Of a DNA stretch of 64,000 nt, positions 63,936 through 64,000 are shown piece after piece. The notes under the pieces are model-generated. The model was given only the letters and a program-made list of their open reading frames with translations, searched no databases and had not been told where the DNA came from. Origin of the DNA: Roseiarcus sp963779095 (GTDB lineage Bacteria; Pseudomonadota; Alphaproteobacteria; Rhizobiales; Beijerinckiaceae); contig CAVZWU010000001.1 in NCBI GenBank assembly GCA_963779095.1, positions 124,001 to 188,000 on the forward strand, in the 5' to 3' direction. Made by a program: the position numbers and the translations under genes. The first letter of the stretch is position 1. The number at the start of each line of letters is the position of its first letter.

Positions 63936-64000
63936 GACTGAAGCCGGGGGTGCGCGAAAACAAAAAGCATCATCGCGGCGGAAGCCGCGACGATGCAAGG

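Overview
This GC-rich window reads as the chromosome of an alphaproteobacterium, most likely of the order Hyphomicrobiales. The evidence is an alphaproteobacterial SOS operator (GTTC-N7-GTTC), an ATP12-type chaperone gene, a class I PHA synthase, a DUF4126/flavoprotein pair, and many housekeeping proteins of rhizobial type. A closer assignment is not possible from the sequence alone.

Layout. 0-13 kb: 5' part of dnaE (minus strand) behind an SOS-controlled 34-residue membrane peptide, a secreted DxNGDG-repeat protein, a complete IS66 element (2338-3909), a GST and a Dom34-like small protein, rluC-type and ATP12 genes, a large autotransporter (7320-11230), and pccB. 13.5-17.6 kb: a putative allantoin/ureide catabolic locus with a PuuE-type allantoinase, a racemase-family protein, a GntR/FCD regulator with an extra N-terminal transposase-like HTH region, and an MFS transporter. 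18-25 kb: an accessory region with a decayed TIR-domain gene cut by an IS5-family element, a GIY-YIG protein, zinc-ribbon and Fis-type HTH proteins, an IS256 fragment, a Uma2 protein, and an IS630 element. 25-28 kb: a sugar-type ABC importer with lesions in all three genes. 28-51 kb: ordinary chromosome, including an aminotransferase, phaC with a basic N-terminal extension, a catalase-like protein with cytochrome b561, a DUF4126 protein joined to a flavoprotein reductase, an HD phosphohydrolase, a DUF4160/DUF2442 pair, hemB with a stray copy of its 3' end, an alcohol dehydrogenase, a Tat-exported NHL propeller, a dienelactone hydrolase, a patatin, PPK2, PanE and an oxalate-CoA-ligase-like enzyme. 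51.5-54.7 kb: a second accessory patch, with a wrecked IS1595 transposase and two inverted copies of a MITE-like repeat enclosing two small genes, the right-hand copy sitting inside a RelA/SpoT-domain gene. 55-64 kb: flavin monooxygenase, CMD and alkylhydroperoxidase genes, then a branched-chain-type ABC operon in which an IS630 element has landed between livHM and livG.

Many host genes carry single-base frame changes, including the essential dnaE, and some of them lie in homopolymers. Much of this probably reflects sequence or assembly error. Several other lesions are not single-base events: the insertion sequences, the MITE inside the RelA/SpoT gene, and the collapsed TIR gene. These look like real decay. 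The most interesting signals are the SOS promoter driving a SidA-like small membrane peptide, the MITE-bounded RelA/SpoT patch, the two-HTH GntR regulator, and the histone-H1-like extension on PhaC. No tRNA, rRNA or CRISPR array was recognised.
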